A stretch of 56,701 nucleotides of DNA, taken from BD1-7 clade bacterium. Its GTDB lineage: Bacteria > Pseudomonadota > Gammaproteobacteria > Pseudomonadales > DT-91. The notes beneath the pieces are model-generated. The model had not been told where the DNA came from. It saw nothing but the letters and a program-made list of their open reading frames with translations, and made no database searches. Below, in pieces: positions 35,161-44,130 of this stretch (position 1 is the stretch's first letter; the number at the start of each line of letters is the position of its first letter). The DNA is taken from the NCBI GenBank assembly GCA_902705865.1, contig CACSIO010000023.1:414187-470887 (forward strand), in the 5' to 3' direction. A program made the translations under genes and the position numbers.

Positions 35161-37503
35161 ATGAGAAATTTCAAAAATAAGCCTAGCCCTTTAGCCAGTA
35201 GCGTCGCCACTGCATTACTGAGTATTGGTCTTGTTACGAGTAGTTTCGCGGGTGAGCCTTCACCTGAGCCCAATACCTATACTGATGTATTGGTTCCTAC
35301 CCTCAGTGGTTGGAATACCGATAACATCTTTACCTTGGATGAAGGTGTTGATGGGTTTACCGGCGCTACACCAAGAAGTTACATACATCCCTCGAAAGAA
35401 CTTAGAGATCAGGATGTCGCCAATTTTGAATTCTACCACGGCCCAGATTCCTCATGGGCACCGAACAGTGTCGCAGCGGTATTTTGGGAGCTAGACAACG
35501 GTAGTGGTCGTGCACCAGGTCTCCAGGTAGTCACTGATGATTTAGACTTCCCGACCAATAACTGCGTTATGGCTTCGGGTGAGATTGAAAGTGCTGATCA
35601 CCCCGGCACGATTTTGCCTAAGACCTGTAGTGATGCCGAGGGGAGTTCTAAACGTTACTTCCTTGAACTGACGAAGAGTGATGTACCGGTTGATATTGCC
35701 TTTAATTTGGGCGCCAAAGAAATCCGTTATAAAGGCGTTAAAAACCCATCGACAGATGAAGGTGCTGAACTGAAAGAATTTCGAGATTCCTACGGTATTG
35801 GCCGTATTTATCGTGTTATCCAGAAAGTAATCAATAACACGGATAAGCGTATTGCCAGTTATAAATTTGAACTGGGTACCGGCATCGGAGATGCATTCCA
35901 ACCGTTAACGTTTGAAGAAAACGGCGTAGCATTCGAGATGCGTAAACTGGTGCCACGTGAGTTTTTTGAAGGAGAAACTGGTGCGCCAGATATTAAGGTT
36001 TGGAATCCGCAACGGTTTGCGACGGTTTCGCCAAAAATGTTTGATGATGGCTCCAGAGATCGGTTTGAGCCCGGCTTCTTGGATAATGCAGCGGCAGGTT
36101 TTTTACCGCCTCAGTTCCCAGTTGAGGGTGTCGAAAAGAGCCAGTCAGTGGATAGTGGTTTAACCATTGTTGATGGAAAGATTGGGTCTTTAACACCGAA
36201 TTATTTCGATATCACCAATACTCAGGGTGCCGGCATTGCTTTACCTGGAAACCTGTTAGGTTATCAGTTGCCGGATTCATTAATCCCAACCGTGATCGGT
36301 GAATATAATACCAACGAGGTTGGTGGAGAATCCGATGCGATTGTTGCTATGTGGGATGGAACTGACTGGCGCTCAGGTCGTGCTGGGCTTGATGGCGATT
36401 TGTTAACCACTGAGGATAGTTTTGCTGTGATCCCCGTGGATCAATTAAAGCAGTGGGCAGCCAAACCGTTAGGTTTGAATATCCCCGGCGAACTTGAAGA
36501 AGATGTTGTGCGTTACGAAGCTTTGCCGAGTGATGATCTGTCAGGCTTGAACACCGACGTGTATATATACATCGGCGATAAGTTGTTAAACGACAGTAAT
36601 GAACTGACCATCGACTCTATTACATTGCGTGTTACCGCTAACTCCGTAGAAGCGGTTATCGGTGATGTGGCTGGTGGTGAAGATCCAGCGTGGGTTGAAG
36701 CGGGTAAAGAAGCACCTGCGTTAGCCAGTTATATGACCCCGACAGGTATTCCTGTAGCGATCAATGATATTACAACGACTGTCGAAACGAAGCCTGTAAC
36801 CCTCAGTGTTCTAGACAATGACATGTTAGATGGCGTTATTCTCACGCCGGAACAAGTCAGTGCAGCAACAACGACGGTTGCTATTACTGCCGCAGCAGCT
36901 CACGGTAATGCCGTTGTTAATGCAGACAAAAACATAGAGTACACAGCTGCAGATGGTTTTGTGGGTACTGATAGAATCAGTTACACCGTGACTGTTGATG
37001 GAAATGTTTCGAATGTTGCGACCATTAAAGTGGTTGTCGATGCGATCCCGTTACCTGAGTTGCCGGTTGCCAATAATGACTCCGCGACTACATTCAAAGA
37101 CGTTAACGCTACTCTGAATGTGTTAGAGAATGACGAGTTGAATAAGGTTTCACCTGCATCAGTTGTTGTTAGTGTCAACAACGCGCCGCTTACAGGTTCG
37201 GCTACCGTGTCTGCTGATAACGCCGTTGTTTACACACCACAAGCCGGTTTTGTAGGCCTTGATCGCTTCACTTATGTCGTTACTGTTGATGGCAAGGTAT
37301 CGAATAGTGCATTGATTACAATCAGAATCGATGAGCCTGTCATCGCCACCGCTACCGGTGCTAAAGACGACGAGGTGGAATCTTCATCTACCGGTGGTTG
37401 TTCTGTTGGACGTGCCGATGGCCCGTTTGATCCGATTTTGCCGGGTATGTTGGTACTTGCATTGGCGGGACTCGTTCTGCGCAGAAAAAAACAAAGTCTC
37501 TAA
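35161..37503 (+). CDS. Secreted choice-of-anchor-type protein with CTERM sorting signal
   Basis: A 780-residue exported protein. A Sec signal peptide occupies residues 1-31, with likely cleavage after SFA. Residues about 35-530 form the large domain, with a choice-of-anchor F look. Two tandem bacterial Ig/cadherin-like repeats follow (about residues 535-625 and 635-725), each with a V-L-D/E-N-D motif and GFVGxDRxxYxVTVDG. The C-terminus is a sorting signal: a GGC motif, FDPILPG, a 15-residue hydrophobic helix and a basic RRKK tail, close to the JDVT-CTERM type. The next gene encodes a CPBP-type intramembrane protease likely to process it. AAGGAG lies 6 nt before the ATG; a terminator follows the stop. 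Confidence 0.82.
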   Translation: MRNFKNKPSPLASSVATALLSIGLVTSSFAGEPSPEPNTYTDVLVPTLSGWNTDNIFTLDEGVDGFTGATPRSYIHPSKELRDQDVANFEFYHGPDSSWAPNSVAAVFWELDNGSGRAPGLQVVTDDLDFPTNNCVMASGEIESADHPGTILPKTCSDAEGSSKRYFLELTKSDVPVDIAFNLGAKEIRYKGVKNPSTDEGAELKEFRDSYGIGRIYRVIQKVINNTDKRIASYKFELGTGIGDAFQPLTFEENGVAFEMRKLVPREFFEGETGAPDIKVWNPQRFATVSPKMFDDGSRDRFEPGFLDNAAAGFLPPQFPVEGVEKSQSVDSGLTIVDGKIGSLTPNYFDITNTQGAGIALPGNLLGYQLPDSLIPTVIGEYNTNEVGGESDAIVAMWDGTDWRSGRAGLDGDLLTTEDSFAVIPVDQLKQWAAKPLGLNIPGELEEDVVRYEALPSDDLSGLNTDVYIYIGDKLLNDSNELTIDSITLRVTANSVEAVIGDVAGGEDPAWVEAGKEAPALASYMTPTGIPVAINDITTTVETKPVTLSVLDNDMLDGVILTPEQVSAATTTVAITAAAAHGNAVVNADKNIEYTAADGFVGTDRISYTVTVDGNVSNVATIKVVVDAIPLPELPVANNDSATTFKDVNATLNVLENDELNKVSPASVVVSVNNAPLTGSATVSADNAVVYTPQAGFVGLDRFTYVVTVDGKVSNSALITIRIDEPVIATATGAKDDEVESSSTGGCSVGRADGPFDPILPGMLVLALAGLVLRRKKQSL

Positions 37504-37524
37504 TCGTTAAAGGGACTAAAATAT

Positions 37525-37548
37525 AAGGGCCAGCGATGGCCCTTTTTT
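37525..37548 (+). terminator. Rho-independent terminator after the anchored surface protein
   Basis: A perfect 8-bp stem (AAGGGCCA and TGGCCCTT) with a GCGA tetraloop runs into six T residues. It separates the surface protein from the protease gene, which then needs read-through or its own promoter. Confidence 0.88.
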
Positions 37549-37593
37549 GTGTCTACTCATTTATGAAATGATAAAAATTTACCGTATGAATGT

Positions 37594-38076
37594 ATGAAAA
37601 ATTCTCAATTTAGTTGGCGGCTTTACCGTAACCCCTTTAGAGATTGGCAGGTGTTACTGGTTTTAATGTCTGCACTCTTGATTGGCGCGGTAATGTGGTG
37701 GCTGATGCCACAAGAGGTTGCAGCACGTACAATTTTCAGCCCGTGGTTGTTGTTAAATATGCTGTTGTTATTTCCGTTGGTCGAGGAGCTGCTGTTTCGT
37801 GGCGTTATTCAACCTCAGTTGTTGCAACGTCCATTGTTAGCATTACGTTACTGGGGTATTAGTCGCGCAAATCTGATCACATCTCTTTTATTTGTGGGGT
37901 TGCACTTTGTTAATCACTCGCCGTTGTGGGCTGTCGCCGTTATCCTGCCATCTCTAACTATGGGGTACATGCGTGAACGGTATCAGAATCTTATTCTTCC
38001 GATATTTTTACACATGTATTTTAATGCGATTTATCTGTTAGCCGTCAAATTTGCCGGCGGTGTGCCGGATCTCTGA
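37594..38076 (+). CDS. mrtJ: CPBP-family glutamic intramembrane protease, likely MrtJ type
   Basis: A small membrane protein of 160 residues with four to five helices. It carries the CPBP (Abi) motifs: EELLFRG at about residues 64-70, with the paired Glu; HFVNH at about 108-112; and a late H-x-x-x-N (HMYFN). Its position directly after a protein with a GGC-x-DP-helix-Arg/Lys tail suggests it is the dedicated processing enzyme of a JDVT-CTERM-like sorting system (MrtJ). The length fits this short subgroup. The name rests on context and motif rather than a search. No clear ribosome-binding site is seen before the ATG. Confidence 0.72.
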   Translation: MKNSQFSWRLYRNPFRDWQVLLVLMSALLIGAVMWWLMPQEVAARTIFSPWLLLNMLLLFPLVEELLFRGVIQPQLLQRPLLALRYWGISRANLITSLLFVGLHFVNHSPLWAVAVILPSLTMGYMRERYQNLILPIFLHMYFNAIYLLAVKFAGGVPDL

Positions 38077-38415
38077 TTCGATATCTCTTTGTTAGCCCAT
38101 CTCATCGACAATACCTCGGCTAAGCGTTCATCAAGCGAATCACAAAGCATCGGCCTGTTTTTATTGAGCAGCTTTGGTGATAGCGGATATGGCGCAGTTT
38201 CTCGCCGGAATCCATAACAATACATATTTTTCGTCGGATTCAGACTCATTTACGGGCAAAACTAAAACAAATCTGCGGCGTTGAAGTCTGATCGACTAGG
38301 TCGCGACAGGCTTGAGATGTGTGCTGGCTCGACCATACTTTATCCACTGTGAGTGGGCGCTAGTGGTTGCCCAATCGCCGTTGTTATCCACGCTGCTAAC
38401 AGGGACGCGAGAATT
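38077..38415 (+). promoter_or_regulatory. 339-bp intergenic region upstream of the metal ATPase
   Basis: No gene is supported. A possible sigma-70 promoter is TTGAGA at 38312-38317 and TACTTT at 38336-38341 with an 18-bp spacer, about 75 bp before the ATPase start. I see no clear metal-regulator operator. The left 200 bp show nothing recognisable. Confidence 0.35.
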
Positions 38416-40821
38416 ATGGAAAAAACAGCCCTAAGCCTTGAGTTGCTGACTGATATCGACCAAAACGACGCCTGTATTGATCACTTCCTAAACCGGTTAA
38501 AAAGCACCAAGGGGTTAGACGATGCGCATCTGTTGCATCGAGAGGGTGGTGTTTATGTGTGCCTGCATTTTGACCCCAATCTGATCCCACTAAGCCGGAT
38601 ACAGCGCCTGGCGACCGAAATAGGTATTGAATTTTCCAGTCGCTTTCGTCATGACCAGTTGCCGGTTAATGATCTGAATTCCGCCGATGCAGCAAACACG
38701 CTGGCAGAACAGCTCGGAGATTTACCCGGTATTTTGCATGCGGATGTTAGCTATGCCGCCGGGTTTGCAACGTTTGCGTATGATTCTGAATTGATCTCAT
38801 TAGAAGCCATTCGCCAGCGTATCGACAAACGTTTGGTCGGCAGCCACCATCGGCAATCTCAAGCTCACCAGCACACTCACCCACACAGTCATACCCAACA
38901 CCCATCGTCGCATGACCATAGTCACGGTCACGGTCACACTCCCGAGTTTCTGCCGGAGTGGATTAAGCAACGCTGGTCGATGGTGTTAGTGGCGCTGGCG
39001 GGCGTGAGCTTGTTATTCGGTGCAGTAGGGAGCTTTTGGGGGTGGTATGGGCCCGATATTGTTTGGGGTTTTTATCTATTAGCGTATGTATTTGGTGGCT
39101 ATGACGTTGCTTCCCATGCGATTCCAGGGTTGTTTCGGGGCCGTTTTGATACCGATATTTTAATGTTGGCAGCCGCCGCGGGTGCTGCGGTATTGGAGCA
39201 ATGGGGCGAAGGGGCGTTTTTATTGTTCCTGTTTTCGATTGGCCATGCCGGTGAGCATTACGCGTTGGATAAAGCCCGTCATGCGGTGTCAGCACTAACA
39301 CAGTTGATGCCAGAACAGGCGACCAAAGTGGTGGGCGATGATTGGGTGACGGTGGTGCTAGATCAATTGGCTGCTGGCGATACGGTGAGAGTATTAGCGG
39401 GTGATCGCATGCCGGTTGATGGCACTGTGGTTGATGGCAGTAGCCATTTGGATCAAAGCGCCATTACTGGTGAAAGTAAAAGCGTGCGCAAGGGCGTCGG
39501 TGATGACGTATTTGCTGGAACGATGAATCAGGATGGGGTGTTGATCGTTACCGTCACTCGGTTGGCAGGCGAATCGACACTGGGGCGTGTGATGAAGCTG
39601 GTTGCAGAAGCCCAGTCGCAACAAAGTCCAACACAGCAGATGACGCAGAAATTCACCGCCTGGTTTGTTCCTGCCGTGCTGGTGGCGGTGGTGCTTTTGA
39701 CAGCGATACCGCCACTGTTTGGCTGGATGACACTAGACCAGAGCTTTTATCGCAGCATGTTGTTGCTGGTGGCGGCCTCACCTTGCGCTTTAGCCATTGG
39801 TACACCAGCGGCGATGCTGTCGGGCATTGCTCAAGCGGCCCGCAATGGGGTGTTGATTAAAGGCGGCGTGCATTTAGAAAACCTTGGACGATTGCGTGCT
39901 GTGGCGTTTGATAAAACCGGTACGTTGACGCAGGGGCAATTTCAGCTGATTCGTGTGCAATGTGTTGACGGGCTGACAGAAGATGACGTGCTGAAGACTG
40001 CCGCCGCGTTGGAAGCCCAATCCACTCACCCCCTTGCCAAGGCCTTAATTCAGGCAGCCGAGCTGCGCCAACTGCAATGGCCGGCTGCCGAAGATGTGCA
40101 AAATCATGCCGGCAGTGGCCTATCTGGCAAGGTCGATGGTATTCATGTGCGGCTTGGAAAACCCTCGAATTTCGCTTTAACCGTCAAACAGCAAACGCAG
40201 GTTTCGACACTGGAAAAACAAGGTTATACCTTGGTGATGGTTGAACGTGATCAGACCTTAATCGGCTGGCTCGCGTTTGGTGACCAAGTGCGTGAAGAGG
40301 CCAGTAGTGCATTGGCGAAACTGGCGGATTGCGGCATTCGTCACCGTCTTATGTTGACCGGCGACAATGCCGACGTCGCAGCGCGTGTTGGTGAATCCCT
40401 TGGCCTTACCGATGTACGCGCGAATCTTTTGCCAGCAGACAAGCTGCAGGCGATTAACGACTTGAATAGCCAATATCAGCGGGTTGCGATGGTCGGTGAT
40501 GGCGTCAACGATGCCCCCGCATTAGCGCAGGCAAATGTGGGCATTGCCATGGGTGGCGCAGGCTCTGATGTTGCGTTGGAGACAGCCGATGTGGTGTTAA
40601 TGGCCGATGATCTGAGTAAAATTCCGTTTGCCGTAAAACTGGGGCAGTTGACCCGTAAAATTGTCAAACAGAACTTGGCGATCGCACTGAGTGTTATTGG
40701 TTTGTTGATTGCCACCTCGGTGCTGGGTATTGTCGATCTAAGCGTGACTGTTATTCTGCATGAGGGTAGTACGCTGGTTGTTGTGATGAATGCATTACGA
40801 CTGCTAGCGTTTCGTGACTGA
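38416..40821 (+). CDS. P1B-type heavy-metal ATPase, P1B-4-like
   Basis: An 801-residue metal-exporting P-type ATPase. All core motifs are present: ITGES in the actuator domain, DKTGTLT with the phosphorylated Asp, HPLAKAL for nucleotide binding, and GDGVNDAPAL. The membrane metal site reads SPCALAIGTP rather than CPC, and the last membrane segment carries HEGST; both are marks of the P1B-4 group (cobalt, zinc or iron export). The N-terminus is unusual: two ferredoxin-like regions without CxxC, then a linker at about residues 144-176 with many His residues, probably a metal-binding or sensing tail. ATG at 38416 is used; the upstream in-frame codons have no ribosome-binding site. Confidence 0.93.
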   Translation: MEKTALSLELLTDIDQNDACIDHFLNRLKSTKGLDDAHLLHREGGVYVCLHFDPNLIPLSRIQRLATEIGIEFSSRFRHDQLPVNDLNSADAANTLAEQLGDLPGILHADVSYAAGFATFAYDSELISLEAIRQRIDKRLVGSHHRQSQAHQHTHPHSHTQHPSSHDHSHGHGHTPEFLPEWIKQRWSMVLVALAGVSLLFGAVGSFWGWYGPDIVWGFYLLAYVFGGYDVASHAIPGLFRGRFDTDILMLAAAAGAAVLEQWGEGAFLLFLFSIGHAGEHYALDKARHAVSALTQLMPEQATKVVGDDWVTVVLDQLAAGDTVRVLAGDRMPVDGTVVDGSSHLDQSAITGESKSVRKGVGDDVFAGTMNQDGVLIVTVTRLAGESTLGRVMKLVAEAQSQQSPTQQMTQKFTAWFVPAVLVAVVLLTAIPPLFGWMTLDQSFYRSMLLLVAASPCALAIGTPAAMLSGIAQAARNGVLIKGGVHLENLGRLRAVAFDKTGTLTQGQFQLIRVQCVDGLTEDDVLKTAAALEAQSTHPLAKALIQAAELRQLQWPAAEDVQNHAGSGLSGKVDGIHVRLGKPSNFALTVKQQTQVSTLEKQGYTLVMVERDQTLIGWLAFGDQVREEASSALAKLADCGIRHRLMLTGDNADVAARVGESLGLTDVRANLLPADKLQAINDLNSQYQRVAMVGDGVNDAPALAQANVGIAMGGAGSDVALETADVVLMADDLSKIPFAVKLGQLTRKIVKQNLAIALSVIGLLIATSVLGIVDLSVTVILHEGSTLVVVMNALRLLAFRD

Positions 40822-40995
40822 TTGCAAGAAAGATGGCATGCTTTTGTGAAAGCAGCGGCGACTTTGCATTGCTACAATCCTCACATTAGACCCTTCGCTT
40901 CAGAGAGAGCCTGCAGCCAAATTTTTGGTTTTAGCGCGGGAGCTGTTGCCGGTAATGATGTGGAATAACAGAAACAATAAAAGGATCGAGACACT

Positions 40996-42270
40996 ATGTC
41001 TAAGCTGGCATTACATTGGCAAATACTGATTGCCATTCTTCTGGCGGTTGCCGTGGGCGTGTTGTTTGAGCCCAGTACGCTGTTGTTCGGTGTCTCACTG
41101 GATACGATTTTTGACTTCTTCGGTACACTATTTCTCAATGCGCTGAAAATGCTGATCGTGCCTTTGGTGGTGTCGTCCATCATTTGTGGTATCTCAGGCA
41201 TTGGTGATGGCGGCAATATCGGCCGTGTAGGTGGTAAAACCATTGGGTTTTACATGGCATCGAGTTTGTTGGCGATATTGGTTGGCTTGTTGTTCGTTAA
41301 TATTTTGCAGCCGGGTATTCATAATGGCCAGCCTGTCGGTCAAACCCTGAATCTGACGATGGTCGGCGACCAACTGGAGCAACAGTTGTCACGTGTTGAG
41401 GGTCGTGATGTCGGCGATGTGGTGGATGTGTTCTTGCGCATGGTGCCGCCGAATATTATTGCTGCGGCTGAATCGGGTCAGATGCTCGGTTTGATTTCGT
41501 TTTCTATGTTGTTCGGCTTTTTTATGATGCGTGTTGAATCACCGTACCGCGAAGCCGTCTCGAACTTTTTTAACGGCATGTTCGAAATCATGATGCACAT
41601 GACCATGTTTGTGATGAAGTTTGCTCCCATCGGTGTATTTGCCTTGGTTGCGAAAACAGTATTGAGTGCCGGAGTAGGCGTGTTTGGCCCGCTGCTGATC
41701 TTCTTTATTACGGTGGTGTTAGCGCTGGCATTCCACGTATTCATTAACCTTGCGCTGATTATGCGCTACGTCGCTAAGATTAATCCGATTAAACACTATC
41801 GCATCATGTCTCCTGTCATGCTGACGGCATTTTCAACCGCGTCGTCATCGGCAACGTTACCGATGACCATGGAAACGATTGAGCAGGATGGCGGTGTCTC
41901 AAACAAAACCACATCATTCGTTTTACCCCTGGGGGCCACCATCAATATGGATGGTACGGCGTTGTACGAATGTGTTGCGGCAATGTTTATTGCGCAGGCC
42001 TATGGGTTGGATATTGGCTTTGCGGAACAGTTTTTAATCGTCACTATCGCTCTGTTGACGTCCATCGGTGTGGCGGGGATTCCCGCAGCCAGCCTCGTGG
42101 CGATATCGGTGATACTCACCGCCATTGGCTTGCCGTTGGAGGGTATCGGCTTGTTACTTGTTACTGATCGCATTCTGGATATGCTGCGCACGGCGGTGAA
42201 TGTATTCAGTGATTCGGTCTGTGCGGTGTTTGTGGCGCGATCTGAAGGTGAAGAAACCAAACTGGTGTGA
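40996..42270 (+). CDS. Dicarboxylate/amino acid:cation symporter (DAACS family)
   Basis: The protein has 424 residues with eight membrane helices and two re-entrant loops, as in GltP/GltPh. The Ser-rich hairpin AFSTASSSATLP and the NMDGTALYECVAAMFIAQ helix form the substrate and sodium sites. The late SIGVAGIPAASLVAIS matches the second hairpin. It imports glutamate, aspartate or C4-dicarboxylates with sodium or protons; which one cannot be told. It is a single gene ended by a strong terminator. The ATG follows AGGATCGAG. Confidence 0.93.
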   Translation: MSKLALHWQILIAILLAVAVGVLFEPSTLLFGVSLDTIFDFFGTLFLNALKMLIVPLVVSSIICGISGIGDGGNIGRVGGKTIGFYMASSLLAILVGLLFVNILQPGIHNGQPVGQTLNLTMVGDQLEQQLSRVEGRDVGDVVDVFLRMVPPNIIAAAESGQMLGLISFSMLFGFFMMRVESPYREAVSNFFNGMFEIMMHMTMFVMKFAPIGVFALVAKTVLSAGVGVFGPLLIFFITVVLALAFHVFINLALIMRYVAKINPIKHYRIMSPVMLTAFSTASSSATLPMTMETIEQDGGVSNKTTSFVLPLGATINMDGTALYECVAAMFIAQAYGLDIGFAEQFLIVTIALLTSIGVAGIPAASLVAISVILTAIGLPLEGIGLLLVTDRILDMLRTAVNVFSDSVCAVFVARSEGEETKLV

Positions 42271-42298
42271 TGCAACCGCGCTCAATGATGATGTGATA

Positions 42299-42327
42299 AA
42301 AAAGGCAGCCCGGGTGGCTGCCTTTTT
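42299..42327. terminator. Bidirectional Rho-independent terminator
   Basis: A stem of GGCAGCC and GGCTGCC with a 5-nt loop is flanked by A5-6 on the left and T5 on the right, so it can stop transcripts from both sides. It lies between the symporter gene and the convergent chitin oxygenase gene. Confidence 0.88.
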
Positions 42328-42357
42328 CGTGAGAGATGGTGAGAAATTTATTCCTAT

Positions 42358-43569
42358 TTATTTTTGTATCCAGGCATCTTGCCAATTTAAACCGGTTGCT
42401 GGTGCATAGTGTGTCGGTGCTTGATTACACCACCCTGAATACGGGAATGGCTTGCACTCATAAGTTTGGCCGTCACTCGCTAATACACGTGTTGCTGGCC
42501 CATAGCTGCCGATACCTGCTGGATATTCGTGGTCATAATCACCAACCGGCGGTGGGCTGGTGTTTTTCAGCACAGAGGTGGAAGCGGTGTAGGATGCTTG
42601 CTCTGCCCACACGCGGTTTATCAATGTGTTGTTGTGGTAAATGATATCGTCATTATTTTTTGCGCCAACCTGAATCAGCGCCGGGTTGATGCCGTTGACC
42701 TGTTGTGCCAGTTGCTCTGCCCATGTCGCAAAGCCGCTGTTGTTCGCAGTGATGGTTAGTGTTTCGTTAACCAATTCATTCCCCGCATTATTGAACAGTC
42801 TAAAGCGCACGGTATCACCGGGGGCAGCGATATCATGTGCTGGGGTGACAAACGCCGCAATACTGCTCAATGGAGTGGGCTCTGGGTCAGGTTCCGGATT
42901 TGGACCGGTATTGGTAAAGGCAATATCGGAGCAATTGTAAAACCCCTCGCCTGCGGCGTCGTCGCGCTGCCATCGTACAAACAGAATCGCAGTACCGGTG
43001 CGATCTTCAGGGATGGTGAAATCCATTGCATAACCGCCATTGCTGAGGGGTATATTGTCGTAACTGTTGATCAAATCAAGGTCAGACCAGCGTAGGCTGT
43101 CAGTGGCTGAGCTATAGCCGGGCTTCGACAGATAAATACGCCAGAAACTGGGGTTATGTGGTGCTGTTGCGATAAATCGCAGCGTGTGGGTGCCCGCCGC
43201 AAGGGTGGTTTTCTGCCAAGTTGGTGAGGGAATATCCATACCGGCTTTAGCGTCTGAACCAGCACTGCAGAGACTGCCATCGGCGACAATAGATTCCACC
43301 GCAGTCTGGCTGCTGAATGCGGTGACGTTGGCTGCAAACTCATTTTTCTGAACAAACGGGTAGGAGCCCGATGTTTGATAGGCTTGGCGACAGGCGCTAT
43401 TCGCGATGCCGCTGCCGTCAGCAGGCCACCAGAAGCCTCCATCAGCGGCACAAATGGCTTGCCGGGCTTTGGGGAAGTCAGTCCAGCCATGTGCGTGGGC
43501 AGAGGTTGATAAAACCAGCGTCGAAAGACAGCTGGCAGAAATGGCCAGTGTATGAATTATTTTTTTCAT
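42358..43569 (-). CDS. Modular AA10 lytic polysaccharide monooxygenase with chitin-binding domains
   Basis: A 403-residue secreted copper enzyme that cleaves chitin (or cellulose) oxidatively. The signal peptide ends at STSAHA (residue 26), so the mature protein starts with His27, the first ligand of the copper histidine brace; the second is probably His138 in TAPHNPSFW. Residues 27-220 are the AA10 domain. A Pro-rich linker leads to a GbpA domain-2-like module (about 235-325). The C-terminus, with TYECKPFPYSGWCNQAPTHY and WQDAWI, is a CBM73/CBM5-like chitin-binding domain. ATG at 43569 has AGGAAGGG just upstream; an earlier in-frame start would mask the signal peptide. Confidence 0.92.
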   Translation of the reverse strand: MKKIIHTLAISASCLSTLVLSTSAHAHGWTDFPKARQAICAADGGFWWPADGSGIANSACRQAYQTSGSYPFVQKNEFAANVTAFSSQTAVESIVADGSLCSAGSDAKAGMDIPSPTWQKTTLAAGTHTLRFIATAPHNPSFWRIYLSKPGYSSATDSLRWSDLDLINSYDNIPLSNGGYAMDFTIPEDRTGTAILFVRWQRDDAAGEGFYNCSDIAFTNTGPNPEPDPEPTPLSSIAAFVTPAHDIAAPGDTVRFRLFNNAGNELVNETLTITANNSGFATWAEQLAQQVNGINPALIQVGAKNNDDIIYHNNTLINRVWAEQASYTASTSVLKNTSPPPVGDYDHEYPAGIGSYGPATRVLASDGQTYECKPFPYSGWCNQAPTHYAPATGLNWQDAWIQK

Positions 43570-43734
43570 GGTCCCTTCCTTGATAATTGTCAAAGGTCGT
43601 TCAGTGATACTTTCACTAAATCGTTTTCGTTCCATCTGCGTCAAATGATCACAGTGGTTTTGTGAAAGCTATCGCAGTCGGAAGGGGCGTTGTGTTTGCG
43701 ACATCACATTTTGAAAGGCTTTGGATCCTCTCAA

Positions 43735-44010
43735 TTAGGCGACTTTGATGCGCACAATACGCATCACTTCAAAATCCATACCGGCGATATTTTCGGTATC
43801 CCGGTAGTACGTGAGGTTAACGCGCTGGCCTTTAAGGTTTTGATATTGCTGCTGGCGACGGAATTTAAACGGCGTATCAATGTCTTCAAGCATGAGCGTA
43901 TGCAAGAACCAATCGTTATCTTCGCGTTGCACATGTGATACCACTTTCATGTGGTCGCTTTGGGTGAGCTGTTGGTGTTTTTTGAGAAGCTTTTTAGGGT
44001 CACTCGCCAT
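43735..44010 (-). CDS. Small hypothetical protein
   Basis: A 91-residue soluble basic protein of unknown function. It starts MASDPKKLLKKHQQL, and the C-terminal half is beta-rich (WFLHTLMLEDIDTPFKFRR, VNLTYYRDTENIAGMDFEVMRI). It looks like a small conserved gammaproteobacterial protein, but I cannot name the family. The ATG at 44010 has no clear ribosome-binding site; a GTG at 44058 would add 16 residues. It is divergent from the phosphoesterase gene. Confidence 0.6.
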   Translation of the reverse strand: MASDPKKLLKKHQQLTQSDHMKVVSHVQREDNDWFLHTLMLEDIDTPFKFRRQQQYQNLKGQRVNLTYYRDTENIAGMDFEVMRIVRIKVA

Positions 44011-44130
44011 GGTATTAATATCGCTGATAGAGGCATGGGGACGTTCGTCGCCTGCCACAAAAAGTTAAAAAAATTATCATGGGTGTGTCATTGCCAATTT
44101 CTATGTTTACAGAAACCGAGGGGCTGAAAA

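Noticed and set aside
38031..38249. Minus-strand 72-codon frame after the CPBP protease
   Set aside because: It overlaps the protease C-terminus, has no clear ribosome-binding site and shows no family features.
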